Below, piece after piece: positions 21,136 through 33,235 of a stretch of 64,000 nucleotides of DNA. The notes beneath the pieces were generated by a model. The model saw only the letters and a program-made list of their open reading frames with translations, ran no database searches and was not told the origin of the DNA. Source of the DNA: an uncultured Alphaproteobacteria bacterium (GTDB lineage Bacteria > Pseudomonadota > Alphaproteobacteria > Puniceispirillales > Marisalimonadaceae); NCBI GenBank assembly GCA_937142855.1, contig CAKZQZ010000121.1, positions 1 through 64,000 of the forward strand, given 5' to 3'. Numbering within the stretch: the stretch's first letter is position 1; the number at the start of each line of letters is the position of its first letter. The position numbers were made by a program, and so were the translations under genes.

Positions 21136-21153
21136 ATGCTTATACATAAGCAT
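21136..21153 (-). promoter_or_regulatory. hairpin in infC-rpmI intergenic leader (ATGCTTA-TGTA-TAAGCAT)
   Basis: Perfect 7-bp stem upstream of rpmI-rplT; possible ribosomal-protein autoregulatory site. Confidence 0.35.
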
Positions 21154-21200
21154 TCATAAGTAAGCAACACAAACTTTAACATAATTTACAATATAAATTA

Positions 21201-21734
21201 TTATTTAGGAGCCAAAACCATTACCATTTGCCTACCTTCTAACTTTGGAACCATTTCAACCTTACATAGTTCTTCAGTATCTTCTTTAACTCTGTCTAAA
21301 ACTGTAGCACCTAAGGTTTGATGCGCCATTTCTCTTCCTCTAAACCGAAGAGTAATTTTTACTTTGTCACCATTATCAATGAATTTTTTAACCTGTTTCA
21401 TCTTTACAATGAAGTCATTGCTGTCGATATTCGGTCTTAATTTTATTTCCTTAACTTCAATAATTTTTTGCTTTTTTCTAGCTTCATTTTTTCTCTTTTG
21501 AGCTTCATATTTGTATTTTCCATAATCAAGAATTTTACAAACAGGTGGCTCAACATTAGGTTGAATTTCTACTAGGTCTAAATTTAATTGTTCTGCTATT
21601 TTTAAGGCCTCTAATATTGGGATAACTCCCAGTTGTTCTCCATCAGCACCTATGCATCTTACACTATCTGCTCTTATTAATTCGTTAATTCTAGGTCCAT
21701 CCTGCTTTGGAGGCGTGTTATTTAAACCTACTAT
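21201..21734 (-). CDS. infC: translation initiation factor IF-3, apparent ATA start codon
   Basis: Frame extends upstream of the track's Met: (ATA)[81 protein letters not shown]...; AGGAGA SD precedes the ATA. Confidence 0.93.
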   Translation of the reverse strand: MVGLNNTPPKQDGPRINELIRADSVRCIGADGEQLGVIPILEALKIAEQLNLDLVEIQPNVEPPVCKILDYGKYKYEAQKRKNEARKKQKIIEVKEIKLRPNIDSNDFIVKMKQVKKFIDNGDKVKITLRFRGREMAHQTLGATVLDRVKEDTEELCKVEMVPKLEGRQMVMVLAPK

Positions 21735-21849
21735 ATGAAAATCTCCTTTAAAAATTTAATTTGGATACTATTACAACATTTTGGAAGTAAGTGTTAATAA
21801 TTTTTAAAATATTAATTAACAAGTCAATTACATGAGCATAAAGTTCACA

Positions 21850-23766
21850 TTATACCATATCTGGTGGTAAACATTTCAAGGAAACATCTTCTATAAAGTT
21901 TTCGATTTCCAGAACTTGCTGATTTTTAGATCCTAAATACCTAATAGCAACAGTTTTCTTATCTTTTTCTTGATTACCTATAACTAAAATAATTGGAACT
22001 GCCTTATTTGAATGCTCTCTAATTTTGTAACCTATTTTTTCATTCCTAATATCAATTTCATTTCTGATACCAGATTTGTCTAAACTTTCCTTAATTTCTA
22101 AAACATAGTCATTTACAGATTCTACTATTGAACATATGACAACCTGAGTGGGAGCAAGCCATAGTGGCATTCTTCCAGAGTATTGTTCAATTAAAATTCC
22201 AATCCAGCGTTCTAATGAACCTAGTATTGCTCTATGCAGCATAACAGGATGTTTTTTTTGACTATCTGCGTCTACATAGAAGGCTCCCAACCTTTCTGGT
22301 AAAACAAAATCCACCTGAAGAGTGCCACATTGCCAATCTCTTCCTATAGCGTCGGTGAGAACAAATTCTAATTTTGGCCCATAAAAAGCTCCTTCTCCTG
22401 GGTTAAGTGTGAAACTTATATTTGCAGCTTTGACAGCTTTTAAAAGTGCTTCTTCTGCTTTATCCCAAGTTTCATCATCACCAGCTCTAATTTCAGGTCT
22501 GTCAGAGAATTTGACCTTTAAGCCAGCAAAACCAAAATCTTTATATATTTGTTGAAGTAGTTCACAAAAATTCACACATTCATCAGTGATTTGAGAATTC
22601 ATACAAAAAATATGAGCATCATCTTGTGTGAATTGTCTTACTCTCATTATACCATGCAATGCCCCAGACGGTTCATTTCTATGGCAAGAACCAAATTCAG
22701 ACATTCTAATTGGCAAGTCCTTATAAGATTTCAATCCTTGTTTATAAATTTGCACGTGTCCTGGACAGTTCATTGGTTTCAATGCAAGAGTTTTTTCATC
22801 ATCGCCCTTCGCCATAAACATATGCTCTTGAAACTTGTCCCAATGCCCGGATTTTTCCCACAATGATCTATCTATCACTTGTGGCGTTTTCACCTCTTCA
22901 TAAGACTTCTTTAGTTTTCTTCTCATATAGGCTTCAATTTCCAGATAAATTGACCAACCTTTTTTATGCCAAAAGACAGAGCCTACTGCTTCTTCTTGAA
23001 GATGAAATAAATTTAACTCTTTTCCAATTTTTCTATGATCTCTTTTTTCAGCTTCCTCAATCATTAAAAGATAGTTTTTTAAATCTTTATCATTCAAAAA
23101 TGCCGTCCCGTATATTCTTTGTAAAACAGCATTTTTACTGTCTCCTCTCCAATAAGAGCCGGCTAGTTTTGTTAATTTAAAGGAATGTCCTAATTTCTTA
23201 GTAGAAGGAGCGTGCGGGCCTCTACACAAATCTATGAAATTACCTTGTCTGTAAAAAGTTACAGTTTCATTTTCAGGAATAGCATTAACTAGTTCTACTT
23301 TAAAATTTTCATTATTTTTTTTAAAAAAATCTAAGGCTTGTTTTCTTGTCCAAACTTCTCTAGTTATTTTCTCATCTCTATCAACTATCTCATGCATTCT
23401 CTTTTCAATAATTTCTAAGTCTGATAAATTAAATTTTTTCTCTCTGAAAAAATCATAATAAAAACCATTTTCAATAGATGGGCCAATAGTAACTTGCGTT
23501 TCTGGAAATATCTCTAAAACTGCTTCAGCCATAATATGAGCGGCATCATGCCTTATTAAATCTAGTGTTTCATTATTTTTTGAGGTTAAAATAGAAACTG
23601 TGCTATCTGTATTAATTAGCCTGTTTAAATCCCAAAGCTCTCCATTAACTTCTGCAACGAAAGCGTCAGATGCTAGCCTTGGTGAAATTTCAGTTGCTAT
23701 TTGTAAAGCGGTGACAGGACTTTTATAATTTTTTTTATCTTTATTAGGTAATGTAATAGTTAGCAT
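21850..23766 (-). CDS. thrS: threonine--tRNA ligase
   Basis: TGS domain start, [58 protein letters not shown]. Confidence 0.98.
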   Translation of the reverse strand: MLTITLPNKDKKNYKSPVTALQIATEISPRLASDAFVAEVNGELWDLNRLINTDSTVSILTSKNNETLDLIRHDAAHIMAEAVLEIFPETQVTIGPSIENGFYYDFFREKKFNLSDLEIIEKRMHEIVDRDEKITREVWTRKQALDFFKKNNENFKVELVNAIPENETVTFYRQGNFIDLCRGPHAPSTKKLGHSFKLTKLAGSYWRGDSKNAVLQRIYGTAFLNDKDLKNYLLMIEEAEKRDHRKIGKELNLFHLQEEAVGSVFWHKKGWSIYLEIEAYMRRKLKKSYEEVKTPQVIDRSLWEKSGHWDKFQEHMFMAKGDDEKTLALKPMNCPGHVQIYKQGLKSYKDLPIRMSEFGSCHRNEPSGALHGIMRVRQFTQDDAHIFCMNSQITDECVNFCELLQQIYKDFGFAGLKVKFSDRPEIRAGDDETWDKAEEALLKAVKAANISFTLNPGEGAFYGPKLEFVLTDAIGRDWQCGTLQVDFVLPERLGAFYVDADSQKKHPVMLHRAILGSLERWIGILIEQYSGRMPLWLAPTQVVICSIVESVNDYVLEIKESLDKSGIRNEIDIRNEKIGYKIREHSNKAVPIILVIGNQEKDKKTVAIRYLGSKNQQVLEIENFIEDVSLKCLPPDMV

Positions 23767-23798
23767 TTATTTAGTACTTAAATTAGTTATATAAATTT

Positions 23799-24956
23799 TC
23801 AAATTTTAGCCTTATATTCTAATATACATTGTTTATATAAAGATAAAGTAAGTTTGCACATTTTATCATGACTGAAATTTTTAGACACTGCTTTTTTTGA
23901 GAATTCTGACATTTTTTCTCTACTAGTTGGTTTTAGTGAAAGAGCCATTGAAATTTTTTCTGCAAGACTCTCTACTTTTACAGGATCAGCTAAAAATCCA
24001 TTTTTGCCATCGATAATTGTTTCTGAAGCACCACCATGATCAAAAGCAATTGGGATTTTTCCTAAAGCCTGAGCTTCTAAAATAATTCTACCAAATGGTT
24101 CTGGAGTAACTGAAGGCATCACAACTATGTCACTTAACATCAAGGCAGCTTGAATATCATTAGAGGACTTACTTAATTTCACTTTTGTTTCTAATTTTAA
24201 TTTAATAATTTTATCTATAAGAGTTTTTTGAAAATTTTGACTACCATTTTCTGCACCAATTAATACGCATTGAAAGGTATCATTTACTAATGACAACGCC
24301 CTTATTAGCTCTAAATATCCTTTCCACATTGCCGGACGTGCAGCCATCATAATAACTGGAATATTATCTTTTAAATTTAAATTTTTAGATTGAGCTATTA
24401 CTCTTGCTGGCTTTATATTATTAGCATTAAAAAGTTCTAAATCAACTCCTCTATGAACTACAGTAATTTTGTTTTTTATAGTAGGATTTGGAAAAGATTC
24501 TAAAATTGTTTTTTCAATATGTTTTGAGATAGCAATTATGGAGTCACCCTTAGTTAAAATACTATTATAATATTTTTTTAAAAAATTTGTTTTCCTGAAT
24601 CTCATATGTACTGATGTGATAACAGGAATATCCAACATTCTGCCTAAAGGGAACACTATCCAAGCAGGGGCTCGAGAACATAAATGAATTAGGTCAACAT
24701 TCTCTTTTTCTAGAATTAATTTTACTTGTTTTCTTATTTTAGGCCATTTAAATGGATTTTTTGTATTTACATTTAACTCATAATGCGTGGTACCAGTTCT
24801 TCTAAGTTGGGGAACCATGTGCCCACCTGATGACAGAACTATTGATTTGAACCCATTATCGTTTAGAGATTTAGAAATTTCAATCACACCTCTTTCGACA
24901 CCACCAGTATTTAAGGCTGGTAAAATTTGAGCTATAGTATATTTTTTTTTATTCAT
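23799..24956 (-). CDS. glycosyltransferase family 4 protein
   Basis: ILPALNTGGVERGVIEISKSL, MPSVTPEPFGRIILEAQALGKIPIAFDHGGASETI. Confidence 0.9.
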   Translation of the reverse strand: MNKKKYTIAQILPALNTGGVERGVIEISKSLNDNGFKSIVLSSGGHMVPQLRRTGTTHYELNVNTKNPFKWPKIRKQVKLILEKENVDLIHLCSRAPAWIVFPLGRMLDIPVITSVHMRFRKTNFLKKYYNSILTKGDSIIAISKHIEKTILESFPNPTIKNKITVVHRGVDLELFNANNIKPARVIAQSKNLNLKDNIPVIMMAARPAMWKGYLELIRALSLVNDTFQCVLIGAENGSQNFQKTLIDKIIKLKLETKVKLSKSSNDIQAALMLSDIVVMPSVTPEPFGRIILEAQALGKIPIAFDHGGASETIIDGKNGFLADPVKVESLAEKISMALSLKPTSREKMSEFSKKAVSKNFSHDKMCKLTLSLYKQCILEYKAKI

Positions 24957-24987
24957 TTAAATTACCTTAAGGTGCGATGGTATAACG

Positions 24988-25734
24988 ATGACAAAATTTA
25001 TAAATACTCCACATGGTAGTACAATAGCATACAACAAAATCAAAGGTAAAAAAGCTGGCATTGTTTTTCTAAGTGGTTTTAAGTCTGATATGCAAGGTAA
25101 AAAAGCTATTTATATTGAAAATTGGGCAAAAGAAAATAATCATAGTTTTTTAAGATTTGATTACTCAGGTCATGGGAAATCGTCTGGAGACTTCCAAAAA
25201 ACTCACTTTTCTGACTGGTATAATGATGCACAATTTTTAATAGAACACCTAACTGAGGGCAAACAAATTCTCATAGGGTCATCAATGGGTGGATGGATAA
25301 TGTTAATGCTTGCAAGGCGGATACCTAAAAAAATTTCATCTATGATTGGTTTAGCACCAGCTCCAGATTTTCCTAAAATTTTAATTTGGGATAAATTGAA
25401 TTTTAGTCAAAAAAGACAATTTATTAAAAATAGAGGGTTTTCTATAAAAAATGATGATGGGACAGAAAACTTCTTTTCTTATAATTTTATAAAAGATAGC
25501 TTAAATAATTTAACACTTACAAATAAAATTAATTTTAAAGGTCCTGTATTTTTATATCATGGCATGCAAGATACTGATGTGCCTTACCAATTAAGTACTG
25601 AGATTTCAAAAAATATTATTGGGACTAATGATATTAAAATTTTATTAGAAAAAAATGGTGGACATAGATTATCTGAAGATAGTCAATTAAACACAATTAT
25701 TAATCTAATTAAAGATATTTATAACTCATTATAA
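24988..25734 (+). CDS. alpha/beta hydrolase
   Basis: FLRFDYSGHGKSSGDF, LIGSSMGGWIMLMLA nucleophile elbow, HGMQDTDVP, GGHRLSE. Confidence 0.9.
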   Translation: MTKFINTPHGSTIAYNKIKGKKAGIVFLSGFKSDMQGKKAIYIENWAKENNHSFLRFDYSGHGKSSGDFQKTHFSDWYNDAQFLIEHLTEGKQILIGSSMGGWIMLMLARRIPKKISSMIGLAPAPDFPKILIWDKLNFSQKRQFIKNRGFSIKNDDGTENFFSYNFIKDSLNNLTLTNKINFKGPVFLYHGMQDTDVPYQLSTEISKNIIGTNDIKILLEKNGGHRLSEDSQLNTIINLIKDIYNSL

Positions 25735-25735
25735 T

Positions 25736-26404
25736 TTAAATGTCTAAAAGCTTATAATTTTCATGTGGCGTTAGACCAACAATATGATCTTTTAATAGAT
25801 TTTTAAAAGAAGGTCGTGATTTTAGTTTAAAATACCACTCTTGTAATTTGGGGTAATCATCTAAATTTAATAATCCTAAATAGTCTAAAACAGATAAACT
25901 AGCCGCTGCCAAAAAATCACATGATGTATATGTATCAGCAACTAAATAATCTTTATCTTTTAGTAAATATTCCAAGTATTTAATATGGAAACCTAAATTC
26001 TGCATGGCATTTCTTATGTTCACGCTATTAGGAGTTACATTTTCGACAATCCTAGAAAATACCTTTTCATAGATAATAGGGTCTAAAACTTCTTTTTTAA
26101 ACAGAGTATCAAACCAATGATATAATCTATAAATCTCTGCTTTTTTTCTATAATTATCACAGAAAATATTAGGTTTTAGATCTAAGTCCTTAATATACTC
26201 CACACAAGCATTAAAGCCAACTATTGGAAAGTTATAACTATCTATTAAAACAGGCAAGTGACCAGCTGGGTTTAAAAGTAAAAAATCTTCTTGAGGTTTC
26301 CAATAATTCTCTAACTGGGTAATATATTCAATCTTATATTCATCTAGTAAAAGTCTTATAAATCTAGAAGATGGACATAAATGATAATGATATAGGGTAA
26401 ACAT
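25736..26404 (-). CDS. fzlA: glutathione S-transferase fold protein, FzlA-like (FtsZ-binding)
   Basis: LCPSSRFIRLLLDEYKIEY, YWKPQEDFLLLNPAGHLPVLID, and C-terminal LKSRPSFKNLLKDHIVGLTPHENYKLLDI resembling Caulobacter FzlA. Confidence 0.7.
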   Translation of the reverse strand: MFTLYHYHLCPSSRFIRLLLDEYKIEYITQLENYWKPQEDFLLLNPAGHLPVLIDSYNFPIVGFNACVEYIKDLDLKPNIFCDNYRKKAEIYRLYHWFDTLFKKEVLDPIIYEKVFSRIVENVTPNSVNIRNAMQNLGFHIKYLEYLLKDKDYLVADTYTSCDFLAAASLSVLDYLGLLNLDDYPKLQEWYFKLKSRPSFKNLLKDHIVGLTPHENYKLLDI

Positions 26405-26415
26405 AAATTTATAAA

Positions 26416-26931
26416 CTAAGCCATGGGTAAAAGTTTGGAGTTTTTAGGCAATAAAGAAAAAGCATTTTTTTTCAGTTCACATATAAGTAAGTCATCAAAA
26501 GATAATGGGCCCAGGGTTTTTATATTTAAATTTTTATCATTAACTTTATAAAAATTAAAACCTTTATAATAATTGTAATCACCGGAAACAAAACAAATTT
26601 TTTGATTTTCAGCTATAGCTAATTCTAATCCTCTTTTGATAAGTGATTTTCCAAAGCCTTCACCTTGATATTTCAGTTTTACTGCTAATGGCCCTAATAA
26701 TAAGCATTTTATTTTATTAAGTAGTACGGGGTAAAAACTTATCGTTCCAATAACAATAGAAGGATCATCTTTTATACAAGAAACTAATGAAAGATGTCTT
26801 AAAGGAAGTGTTTTTCTATATAGATATACAGTTCTATCATATCTATTATGTCCAAAACATTCATCTAGAATTTTTTGAATCTGTATATTATCAGATTCAA
26901 TTTTTTCTCTAATTTGAATATTTCCATTCAT
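26416..26931 (-). CDS. GNAT family N-acetyltransferase
   Basis: IGTISFYPVLL...LLGPLAVKLKYQGEGFGKSLIKRGLELA...VSGDYNYYKGFNF. Confidence 0.82.
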   Translation of the reverse strand: MNGNIQIREKIESDNIQIQKILDECFGHNRYDRTVYLYRKTLPLRHLSLVSCIKDDPSIVIGTISFYPVLLNKIKCLLLGPLAVKLKYQGEGFGKSLIKRGLELAIAENQKICFVSGDYNYYKGFNFYKVNDKNLNIKTLGPLSFDDLLICELKKNAFSLLPKNSKLLPMA

Positions 26932-26999
26932 AGCAATCTCGGCTGAATTAATAGATATTATTTCCTATACATCTATTATTAATTAAGCCCAAGAGTTTT

Positions 27000-28442
27000 T
27001 TATCGTGGTAAATCAGACTTTCCCATAAGGAATTGATCAATAGATCTAGCACATTGCCTACCCTCCTTAATAGCCCAAACTACAAGAGACTGACCACGCC
27101 TAGAATCACCTGCAACAAAAAATTTATCAATAGAAGTTTTATATTCTATATCGTCAGCTTTAACGGTACCGTTATTTGTTAACTCTACACCAGTTTTATG
27201 AATTAAGTTTTCATGAATTGGATGAACAAACCCCATCGCAAGTAATACTAAGTCAACTTCAAAAGAAAACTCTGATCCCTTAATTTCAGACATTTTCATT
27301 TTTCCACTATTATCTTTTAACCATTCTACCTTTACACAATTTGCTCTTGAAACTTTTCCATTATTACCTTCAAATGATTTAGTTAAAACTGACCAATTTC
27401 TCTCACAACCTTCTTCATGAGAAGTAGAGGTTCTTAATTTCATAGGCCAGTTGGGCCATGTTAAGGCCTTATCTTCAATAGCTGGTGGCTGGTCAAGAAG
27501 TTCTAGTTGCGTTACAGACTTAGCACCCTGACGATTAGATGTTCCTACGCAATCTGAACCAGTATCACCTCCACCTATAACAAGAACATTTTTATTTTTG
27601 GCTAATATTTCAACTGAAGAATCTACATTTTCACCAGAAACTCTATCATTTTGCTGAGATAAAAATTCCATTGCAAAGTGAACACCATCAAGCTCTCTTC
27701 CTTCAACTGGTAAATCTCTAGGTTTTTCTGAGCCGCCACAAAATACAATCGCATTAAAATCTTTGTTTAGGTCATCAAAGCTGATATCAACCCCTATGTG
27801 ACTATTAACTTTGAACTCTACCCCTTCTGCCTCCATTTGAGACATCCTTCTATCAATGAGATGTTTCTCCATTTTAAAGTCAGGAATGCCTATTCTTAGA
27901 AGTCCTCCTATTCGGGCATTTTTTTCAAATACTACTACAGAATGGCCAGCTCTAGCTAATTGTTGTGCACAAGCTAAACCAGATGGACCAGATCCTATAA
28001 CCGCAATTTTTTTATTTGTTTTAGTGACTGAAATTTGCGGCTTGATCCATCCTTCTTCCCATCCCCTATCCACAACTGAACATTCAATTGTTTTGATAGC
28101 AACGGGGTTGTCAGTTATGTTTAAAGTGCATGAAGCTTCACATGGTGCAGGACAAATTCTACCTGTGAATTCAGGAAAATTATTAGTGGAATGTAGAAGA
28201 TCTATCGCATCTTTCCATCTATTATTATAAACCAAATCATTCCAATCTGGAATAAGGTTGTTAACAGGACAGCCTTGGTGACAATATGGAATACCACAAT
28301 CCATACACCGAGCACCTTGTTTAGATATCTCCTTACCATCAAGAGGGACAAGAAACTCTTTAAAATGTTTAATCCTATCTTCAACAGGCTCATAACCTCT
28401 TTCAATTCGGTCTAGTTCCATAAAACCAGTTGCTTTACCCAT
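27000..28442 (-). CDS. gltD: glutamate synthase small subunit
   Basis: [56 protein letters not shown]. Confidence 0.96.
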   Translation of the reverse strand: MGKATGFMELDRIERGYEPVEDRIKHFKEFLVPLDGKEISKQGARCMDCGIPYCHQGCPVNNLIPDWNDLVYNNRWKDAIDLLHSTNNFPEFTGRICPAPCEASCTLNITDNPVAIKTIECSVVDRGWEEGWIKPQISVTKTNKKIAVIGSGPSGLACAQQLARAGHSVVVFEKNARIGGLLRIGIPDFKMEKHLIDRRMSQMEAEGVEFKVNSHIGVDISFDDLNKDFNAIVFCGGSEKPRDLPVEGRELDGVHFAMEFLSQQNDRVSGENVDSSVEILAKNKNVLVIGGGDTGSDCVGTSNRQGAKSVTQLELLDQPPAIEDKALTWPNWPMKLRTSTSHEEGCERNWSVLTKSFEGNNGKVSRANCVKVEWLKDNSGKMKMSEIKGSEFSFEVDLVLLAMGFVHPIHENLIHKTGVELTNNGTVKADDIEYKTSIDKFFVAGDSRRGQSLVVWAIKEGRQCARSIDQFLMGKSDLPR

Positions 28443-28444
28443 GA

Positions 28445-31400
28445 TTATTCTCCAGCGATTCTACTTGGTATTTTTTCTTCTTTTAAATTTTGTCTTCTTT
28501 CATTTAGAGCTCTCTTAAACTCAAAAGGGGTTATTTTAATAAATAATGGAAGATATTTTTCCCAATTATCTATTATTAATTTAGCTTTTTGACTTTTAGT
28601 ATTTTTATAATGTCTATTAATTAATAACTTTAAACGAGAAATATCAAAATCTAAAAGATCACTGTTGATTTCTTTTTCTGTATGTTTTGTATTGATATCG
28701 TCTTTAGATAATTTTTCTAAATCTACCATTGATTTGTTGCAATTAGACTCAAACATTTCATCTTCATCAAGAATATACGCTATTCCGCCTGACATCCCAG
28801 CAGCAAAATTTCTGCCTGTTTTCCCTAAAACAACAACTATACCTCCTGTCATATACTCGCAACCATGATCACCACAACCCTCAACAACGGCAGTAGCACC
28901 AGAGTTTCTTACAGCAAAACGCTCCCCTACAACGCCACTTAGGTAACACTCTCCAGAAATTGCTCCATATAAAAGCGTATTTCCAGCAATTATGTTTTTA
29001 TCAGGTATAATTTTACTTTTACTATGAGGATATACAGCAATTTTACCACCAGATAGACCTTTGCCAACATAGTCATTAGCATCTCCTTCTAAGTTAAAAG
29101 AAATACCTTTTGCTAACCAAGCGCCAAAACTCTGCCCAGCATTACCTTCAAAGTCTATGTTAATAGTGTTGTTCGGCAAACCATTGTGACCATATTTTTT
29201 TGCTACTACCCCGGATAACATAGCTCCAACTGTTCTATTTGTATTAATAATTTTTGATTTGAAATTAATTTTTTGTTGATCTGAAATGGCAAGTTTACAT
29301 TTTTCAATAAGCACATTATCCAGAGCCTTATTTAATTGATGATCTTGTGTTTTTGAATTAAAGAAGTCCTGTTTGTCTTGGTTATCTAAAGGAACTATAA
29401 GTTTACCTAAATCTAGGCCATGAGCTTTCCAATGAGTTTCAGCTCCTTGAAAATTCAGCAAGTCTCTTCTGCCTATTAAGTCGTTAAAATTACGAATACC
29501 AAGTTCAGCCATAATTTCTCTAACTTCATTAGCAATAAAAACAAAAAAGTTAACAACATGATCAGGTTGACCAGTAAAATTTTTTCTTAATTCAGGATCT
29601 TGGGTTGCAACACCTACAGGACACGTATTTAAATGACACTTTCTCATCATGATACAACCCTCTGAAATCAATGCTGCAGTTGCAAAGCCAAATTCATCTG
29701 CTCCGAGTATGGCTCCTATAACAACATCCCTACCTGTTCTAAGACCTCCATCAACCTGAACAGCTATTCTGTCCCTTAGTCCATTCATAACTAAAGTTTG
29801 ATGAGTTTCAGCCAGACCTGTTTCCCAAGGACCTCCGGCGTTTAATAATGAAGTGATTGGACTTGCCCCTGTACCTCCATCATTGCCTGATATTGTTACA
29901 TGATCTGCGTAAGCTTTACTAACGCCAGCAGCAACAGTACCAACTCCTATTTCAGAAACTAACTTGACTGACACCCTGGCTCTTGGATTTACATTTTTTA
30001 AATCGTGAATTAATTGCGCTAGATCTTCAATTGAATATATATCATGGTGTGGTGGAGGTGAAATCAATCCTACCCCTGGAGTGGAATGTCTAATTTTAGC
30101 TATAAAATCATTAACTTTACCACCTGGAAGTTGACCACCTTCTCCAGGCTTAGCACCTTGAGCCATTTTAATTTGTATATCTGTTGCATTTGAAAGGTAC
30201 TCTGTTGTAACACCAAATCTACCTGAAGCTACCTGCTTAATTCTAGAATTCATAGAATCGCCATTTTCCATAGGCGAAAATCTAGAGGGCTCCTCTCCAC
30301 CCTCACCAGTATTAGATCTACCACCAATCCTGTTCATGGCAATTGCAAGAGTAGTATGAGCTTCAGTGGAAATAGACCCTAATGACATGGCACCAGTTGC
30401 AAATCTTTTCACTATTTCTGATACTGGCTCAACTTCATCTAAACTAATTGATTCGGTATTTGATGAAAATTTAAAAAGCCCTCTTAAATTTTTTAATTTA
30501 ATTGAATGATCATTGATTTTCTTAGAGTATTTTTTAAATGTATTGTAATTAGCACTTCTTACTGCGTGCTGAAGTACGCCGATTGTCTCAGGTGTCCAAA
30601 CATGTTCTTCACCTCTAATTCTAAAAGATAAATCACCACCAACATCAAGATCATTTTGAAGTAAAGGTGAGTTTCCAAAAGCGAGTTCATGTCTATTTTC
30701 AGTTTCTTTTTGAATTTCCTCAAGACCTATACCTTCAACCTTAGAAGAGGTTCCACAAAAATATTTATCTACAAGCTCTGAAGATAATCCAACAGCATCA
30801 AAAATCTGAGCTCCAGAGTAGGATTGATAAGTTGAGATTCCCATTTTAGACATGACTTTAAGCATTCCTTTAGTCACAGCCTTAATATATTTTTTATAGG
30901 CCTCATCTTCACTCATCTCATAATCACTATTTTTAATGATATTTGATAACGTATAAAAAGATAGGTAGGGATTAATAGCCTCAGCTCCATAACCTGCAAG
31001 AAGACATAAGTCGTGAACTCTTCTTGCTTCTCCCGTTTCAATTACGAGTCCAACTTTCGTCCTAAGACCTTTTTTGATTAAAAAATGATGAATTGTGCTT
31101 GTTGCTAATAAAGCAGGAATTGCAATATTATCTTTATCAAGGTTTCTGTCTGATAAAATTATTATATTGCATTCATTACCCAATATTAATTTTTCTGCTT
31201 CATCACATATATCTTTTAGAAAAGTTTCAATTTTAAGGTTTGGGTTCTCTTTTTTATTATAGCAAATATTAAGAGTATGAGCTTTCAATTGACCAGATGT
31301 AAATTTTTGAATGCTTCTAATTTTCTCAATATCAATATTAGTTAAAATAGGATGATTAACTTCTAATAATTTTTGCTTTTCACCAGATTTGGGATCTAAC

Positions 31401-33076
31401 AAGTTTGGTCTTGGTCCTATAAAGCTAAGTAATGACATAACTAATTCTTCACGTATAGGGTCAATCGGTGGATTAGTAACTTGTGCAAAAGTTTGAAAAA
31501 AATAATCATAAAGTAATCTATTTTTATCAGAAAGTGCAGCTAAAGGAATATCTCTTCCCATTGAACCTATAGGGTCTTGACCATCTTTTATCATTGGTTC
31601 TAAGAAAAACTTTAAGTCTTCTTTATTATAACCATGAGCTTGCTGAAGATCTAAAAGTGTTTCATTATCTGGTGTCTGAAAATTAGTTTCAAATTTGAAA
31701 GATGATAGGGAAACCTTAGAAGTATTTATCCAATCTTGATAAGGGTTAGCATTAACCAAATCATTTTTAAGTTCTTCATCTGATATTATTCTTTTTTGCT
31801 CTAAATCAACCAAAAGCATCTTCCCTGGCTGAAGTCTCCATTTTTTTACTATTTTACTCTCAGGAATATCTTGAAGTACTCCAACCTCAGATGACATTAT
31901 AACCAAATCATCATCAGTTACTATGTACCTTGCAGGTCTTAGACCATTTCTGTCTAAAGTAGCTGCAATTTGAACACCGTCTGTGAAAGCCATTGCTGCT
32001 GGACCATCCCAAGGCTCCATAAGTGCTGAATAATATTCATAAAAAGACCTTCTTTGTGGATCCATTAATGCGTTATCTTTCCACGCTTCAGGTATCATTA
32101 GCATCATGGCATGTGGTAGAGAGTATCCAGACATTACAAGCAATTCTAGAGCATTATCAAAAGTTGCAGAATCTGAAGGTGATTTTTCAATAATAGGCCA
32201 TAATTTATTAAGATCATTTTTTAATAAATCAGAAACCATACTATATCGTCTAGCGTTCAACCAATTTGAATTACCTCTTACAGTATTAATTTCTCCATTA
32301 TGACATAAATATCTAAATGGCTGAGCCAGTCTCCATGATGGAAAGGTATTAGTAGAAAATCTTTGATGAAATAAAGCAATTGCAGACTTAAAATTGTGAT
32401 TTTGAAAATCTAGGTAAAATTTTGATAAATTAGGAGCTAAAACCATACCTTTAAAAATAATTGTTCTTGTAGATAGTGATACAATATAAAAATCGTCCCA
32501 ATCATCGTCAGTTTTAGCTAAAAGATGGAGGCTTTGTTTTCTTATAACATAAAGTTTTCTTGCAAACTCACTTTCAGACAAAACGGTATTACCCATTTTA
32601 ACAAAAAATTGTTTAATTATCGGGGCGTTATCCTTAACTGTTTCACCTAAAACATTAGAATCCACAGGAACGTCTCTCCATGTTATTAATTCTTGGTTTT
32701 CGTTTCTGATAGCAGTTTCAATAGAATCAATGGCTAGTTTAGCTCTTTGAGGATTAGAAGGTAAAAAAACCATACCTACTCCAAAATGACCAACTTCCGG
32801 TAGCATAATTTTGGAGTTCTCAAACTCTTTTCTAAAAAATTCATCTGGTATTTGTATTAAAATCCCAGCACCATCACCTGCCAGCGGATCAGCGCCTACC
32901 GCACCCCTGTGATCTAAATTATGAACAATTTCAAGGGCTTGGTGCACTATTTCATGTTTCGGCTCATTATTTATATTAGCTATAAAACCAAAACCACAAT
33001 TCTCATGTTCATTTTGAGGGTCATAGAGTCCATACTCTGTAGGAAAACCGTTTTTGCTAATTTCATATCCAGACAT
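28445..33076 (-). CDS. gltB: glutamate synthase large subunit
   Basis: 1543 aa; [10 protein letters not shown] amidotransferase N-terminus, [33 protein letters not shown]-terminal GXGXG repeats. Confidence 0.98.
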   Translation of the reverse strand: MSGYEISKNGFPTEYGLYDPQNEHENCGFGFIANINNEPKHEIVHQALEIVHNLDHRGAVGADPLAGDGAGILIQIPDEFFRKEFENSKIMLPEVGHFGVGMVFLPSNPQRAKLAIDSIETAIRNENQELITWRDVPVDSNVLGETVKDNAPIIKQFFVKMGNTVLSESEFARKLYVIRKQSLHLLAKTDDDWDDFYIVSLSTRTIIFKGMVLAPNLSKFYLDFQNHNFKSAIALFHQRFSTNTFPSWRLAQPFRYLCHNGEINTVRGNSNWLNARRYSMVSDLLKNDLNKLWPIIEKSPSDSATFDNALELLVMSGYSLPHAMMLMIPEAWKDNALMDPQRRSFYEYYSALMEPWDGPAAMAFTDGVQIAATLDRNGLRPARYIVTDDDLVIMSSEVGVLQDIPESKIVKKWRLQPGKMLLVDLEQKRIISDEELKNDLVNANPYQDWINTSKVSLSSFKFETNFQTPDNETLLDLQQAHGYNKEDLKFFLEPMIKDGQDPIGSMGRDIPLAALSDKNRLLYDYFFQTFAQVTNPPIDPIREELVMSLLSFIGPRPNLLDPKSGEKQKLLEVNHPILTNIDIEKIRSIQKFTSGQLKAHTLNICYNKKENPNLKIETFLKDICDEAEKLILGNECNIIILSDRNLDKDNIAIPALLATSTIHHFLIKKGLRTKVGLVIETGEARRVHDLCLLAGYGAEAINPYLSFYTLSNIIKNSDYEMSEDEAYKKYIKAVTKGMLKVMSKMGISTYQSYSGAQIFDAVGLSSELVDKYFCGTSSKVEGIGLEEIQKETENRHELAFGNSPLLQNDLDVGGDLSFRIRGEEHVWTPETIGVLQHAVRSANYNTFKKYSKKINDHSIKLKNLRGLFKFSSNTESISLDEVEPVSEIVKRFATGAMSLGSISTEAHTTLAIAMNRIGGRSNTGEGGEEPSRFSPMENGDSMNSRIKQVASGRFGVTTEYLSNATDIQIKMAQGAKPGEGGQLPGGKVNDFIAKIRHSTPGVGLISPPPHHDIYSIEDLAQLIHDLKNVNPRARVSVKLVSEIGVGTVAAGVSKAYADHVTISGNDGGTGASPITSLLNAGGPWETGLAETHQTLVMNGLRDRIAVQVDGGLRTGRDVVIGAILGADEFGFATAALISEGCIMMRKCHLNTCPVGVATQDPELRKNFTGQPDHVVNFFVFIANEVREIMAELGIRNFNDLIGRRDLLNFQGAETHWKAHGLDLGKLIVPLDNQDKQDFFNSKTQDHQLNKALDNVLIEKCKLAISDQQKINFKSKIINTNRTVGAMLSGVVAKKYGHNGLPNNTINIDFEGNAGQSFGAWLAKGISFNLEGDANDYVGKGLSGGKIAVYPHSKSKIIPDKNIIAGNTLLYGAISGECYLSGVVGERFAVRNSGATAVVEGCGDHGCEYMTGGIVVVLGKTGRNFAAGMSGGIAYILDEDEMFESNCNKSMVDLEKLSKDDINTKHTEKEINSDLLDFDISRLKLLINRHYKNTKSQKAKLIIDNWEKYLPLFIKITPFEFKRALNERRQNLKEEKIPSRIAGE

Positions 33077-33198
33077 GTACTAAACCCTAAGTAAAAATTT
33101 CTTCTTTGATTTTGTTCAACAACCTTTTCACCCCAGTCAATGAGGAAATGGACATTAGTCAATTAAATTATAATTGTAAAACAAATCACCATATATCA

Positions 33199-33219
33199 GA
33201 AATGCAAAAATTGCATTTC
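33199..33219. repeat. perfect 9-bp inverted repeat GAAATGCAA-AAA-TTGCATTTC
   Basis: Read directly; between lysR-type gene 3' end and gltB. Confidence 0.8.
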
Positions 33220-33235
33220 AAAAATGATTAACAAA

